Shown here: in pieces, positions 63,755 through 64,000 of the stretch
Layout: the number at the start of each line of letters is the position of its first letter
How positions within the stretch are numbered: position 1 is the stretch's first letter
DNA from: Sulfitobacter sp. BSw21498
Lineage (GTDB): Bacteria > Pseudomonadota > Alphaproteobacteria > Rhodobacterales > Rhodobacteraceae
NCBI RefSeq assembly: GCF_006064855.1
Contig: NZ_CP040753.1
Span: forward strand, 1,364,001-1,428,000
Length of the DNA stretch: 64,000 bases
Direction of reading: 5' to 3'
The notes under the pieces: generated by a model
What the model was told of the DNA's origin: nothing
Databases searched by the model: none
The model's input: only the letters and a program-made list of their open reading frames with translations
Translations under genes and position numbers: made by a program

Positions 63755-64000
63755 TCATGCCCCCTGCGGCGCAACGCGCCAGCTGTTGGCATAGACATTC
63801 ACCCCGGCAGGGTCGAAAATAATGCGGTTCATATCCGGCGTAATCTCGGCACCTTCTTCGGCGATTACGTTGATTTCAGTGCCGTTAAAGTCAGCGCGCA
63901 CGATCTTGTGGCGGCCTACGTCCTCGATCCGTTTGACTGTGACAGGTAGACCCGCCTCGCCCGTGGCAAGGCGGGTGAATTCAGGACGCACGCCCAGTTC
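63755..64000 (-). CDS. glpT: Glycerol ABC transporter ATP-binding protein, C-terminal part (cut by window edge)
   Basis: The frame enters from the right edge (ELGVRPEFTRL) and ends at 63755. It is the regulatory TOBE/OB-like domain of a MalK-type ATPase: VRPEFTRL, GLPVTVKRIEDVGRHKIVRADF, INVIAEEGAEITPDMNRIIFDPAGVNVYANSWRV. The Walker motifs lie outside the window. By operon order (glpS, glpT, glpP, glpQ, glpU, glpV) this is the second of two ATPases. Confidence 0.85.
   Translation of the reverse strand, partial: ELGVRPEFTRLATGEAGLPVTVKRIEDVGRHKIVRADFNGTEINVIAEEGAEITPDMNRIIFDPAGVNVYANSWRVAPQGA

Overview
The window looks like a chromosomal stretch from a marine alphaproteobacterium of the Roseobacter group (Rhodobacterales). 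This is inferred from gene content and order: glnB-glnA, yajC-secD-secF followed by a complete ccmABCDG cluster, yfgM-bamB-der, soxBDAG, and a GlpSTPQUV-type glycerol ABC transporter with glpK. Coding is dense and GC-rich from about 16.5 kb to the end. The first 16.4 kb is lower in GC, rich in insertion sequences and clearly accessory.

Region 1 (1-5.7 kb) holds the right part of an IS3-family element, a DedA membrane protein next to an MprF aminoacyl-phosphatidylglycerol synthase/flippase (an envelope-charge pair), an orphan XRE regulator, a stretch with two strong hairpins, and a truncated IS3-type transposase.

Region 2 (about 5.7-16.4 kb) is the most interesting part. It is a minus-strand run of overlapping genes that I read as a gamma-mobile-trio (GMT)-like mobile island in an alphaproteobacterium. 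From upstream to downstream it has a tyrosine recombinase (gmtY-like), a second large recombinase (gmtZ-like, split by an IS407-group insertion), a small HTH/coiled-coil protein, a RecD-like helicase carrying an embedded 174-bp imperfect palindrome, and a gmtX-like protein. Behind this core sit a DUF2188 protein and a 538-residue stand-alone reverse transcriptase (YVDD) with an alpha-helical C-terminal extension, which resembles the unknown-group/DRT antiphage reverse transcriptases. A structured 196-nt gap precedes it. The upstream end of the island abuts an intact tRNA-Leu(UAG), and just beyond lies a second tRNA-Leu(UAG) broken at its T loop. The adjacent NAD(P)HX dehydratase gene is also decayed.

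Region 3 (16.5-64 kb) is ordinary chromosome. It covers nitrogen control and glutamine synthesis, cytochrome c maturation, Sec translocon accessory proteins, seryl-tRNA synthetase, ribosome and outer-membrane assembly (der, bamB, yfgM), an RND efflux pump with an unusually long permease, an Atm1-type exporter, a LysM protein with a repeat tract, Fe superoxide dismutase, heterotetrameric sarcosine oxidase, ccmI-ruvX, dusA, and a glycerol block (ABC importer, glycerol kinase, fructose-1,6-bisphosphatase, Fe-alcohol dehydrogenase). The glycerol block runs off the right edge inside an ATPase gene. The sarcosine and glycerol systems suggest use of osmolyte-derived C1/N compounds and glycerol as carbon sources, the latter fed into gluconeogenesis through fbp.
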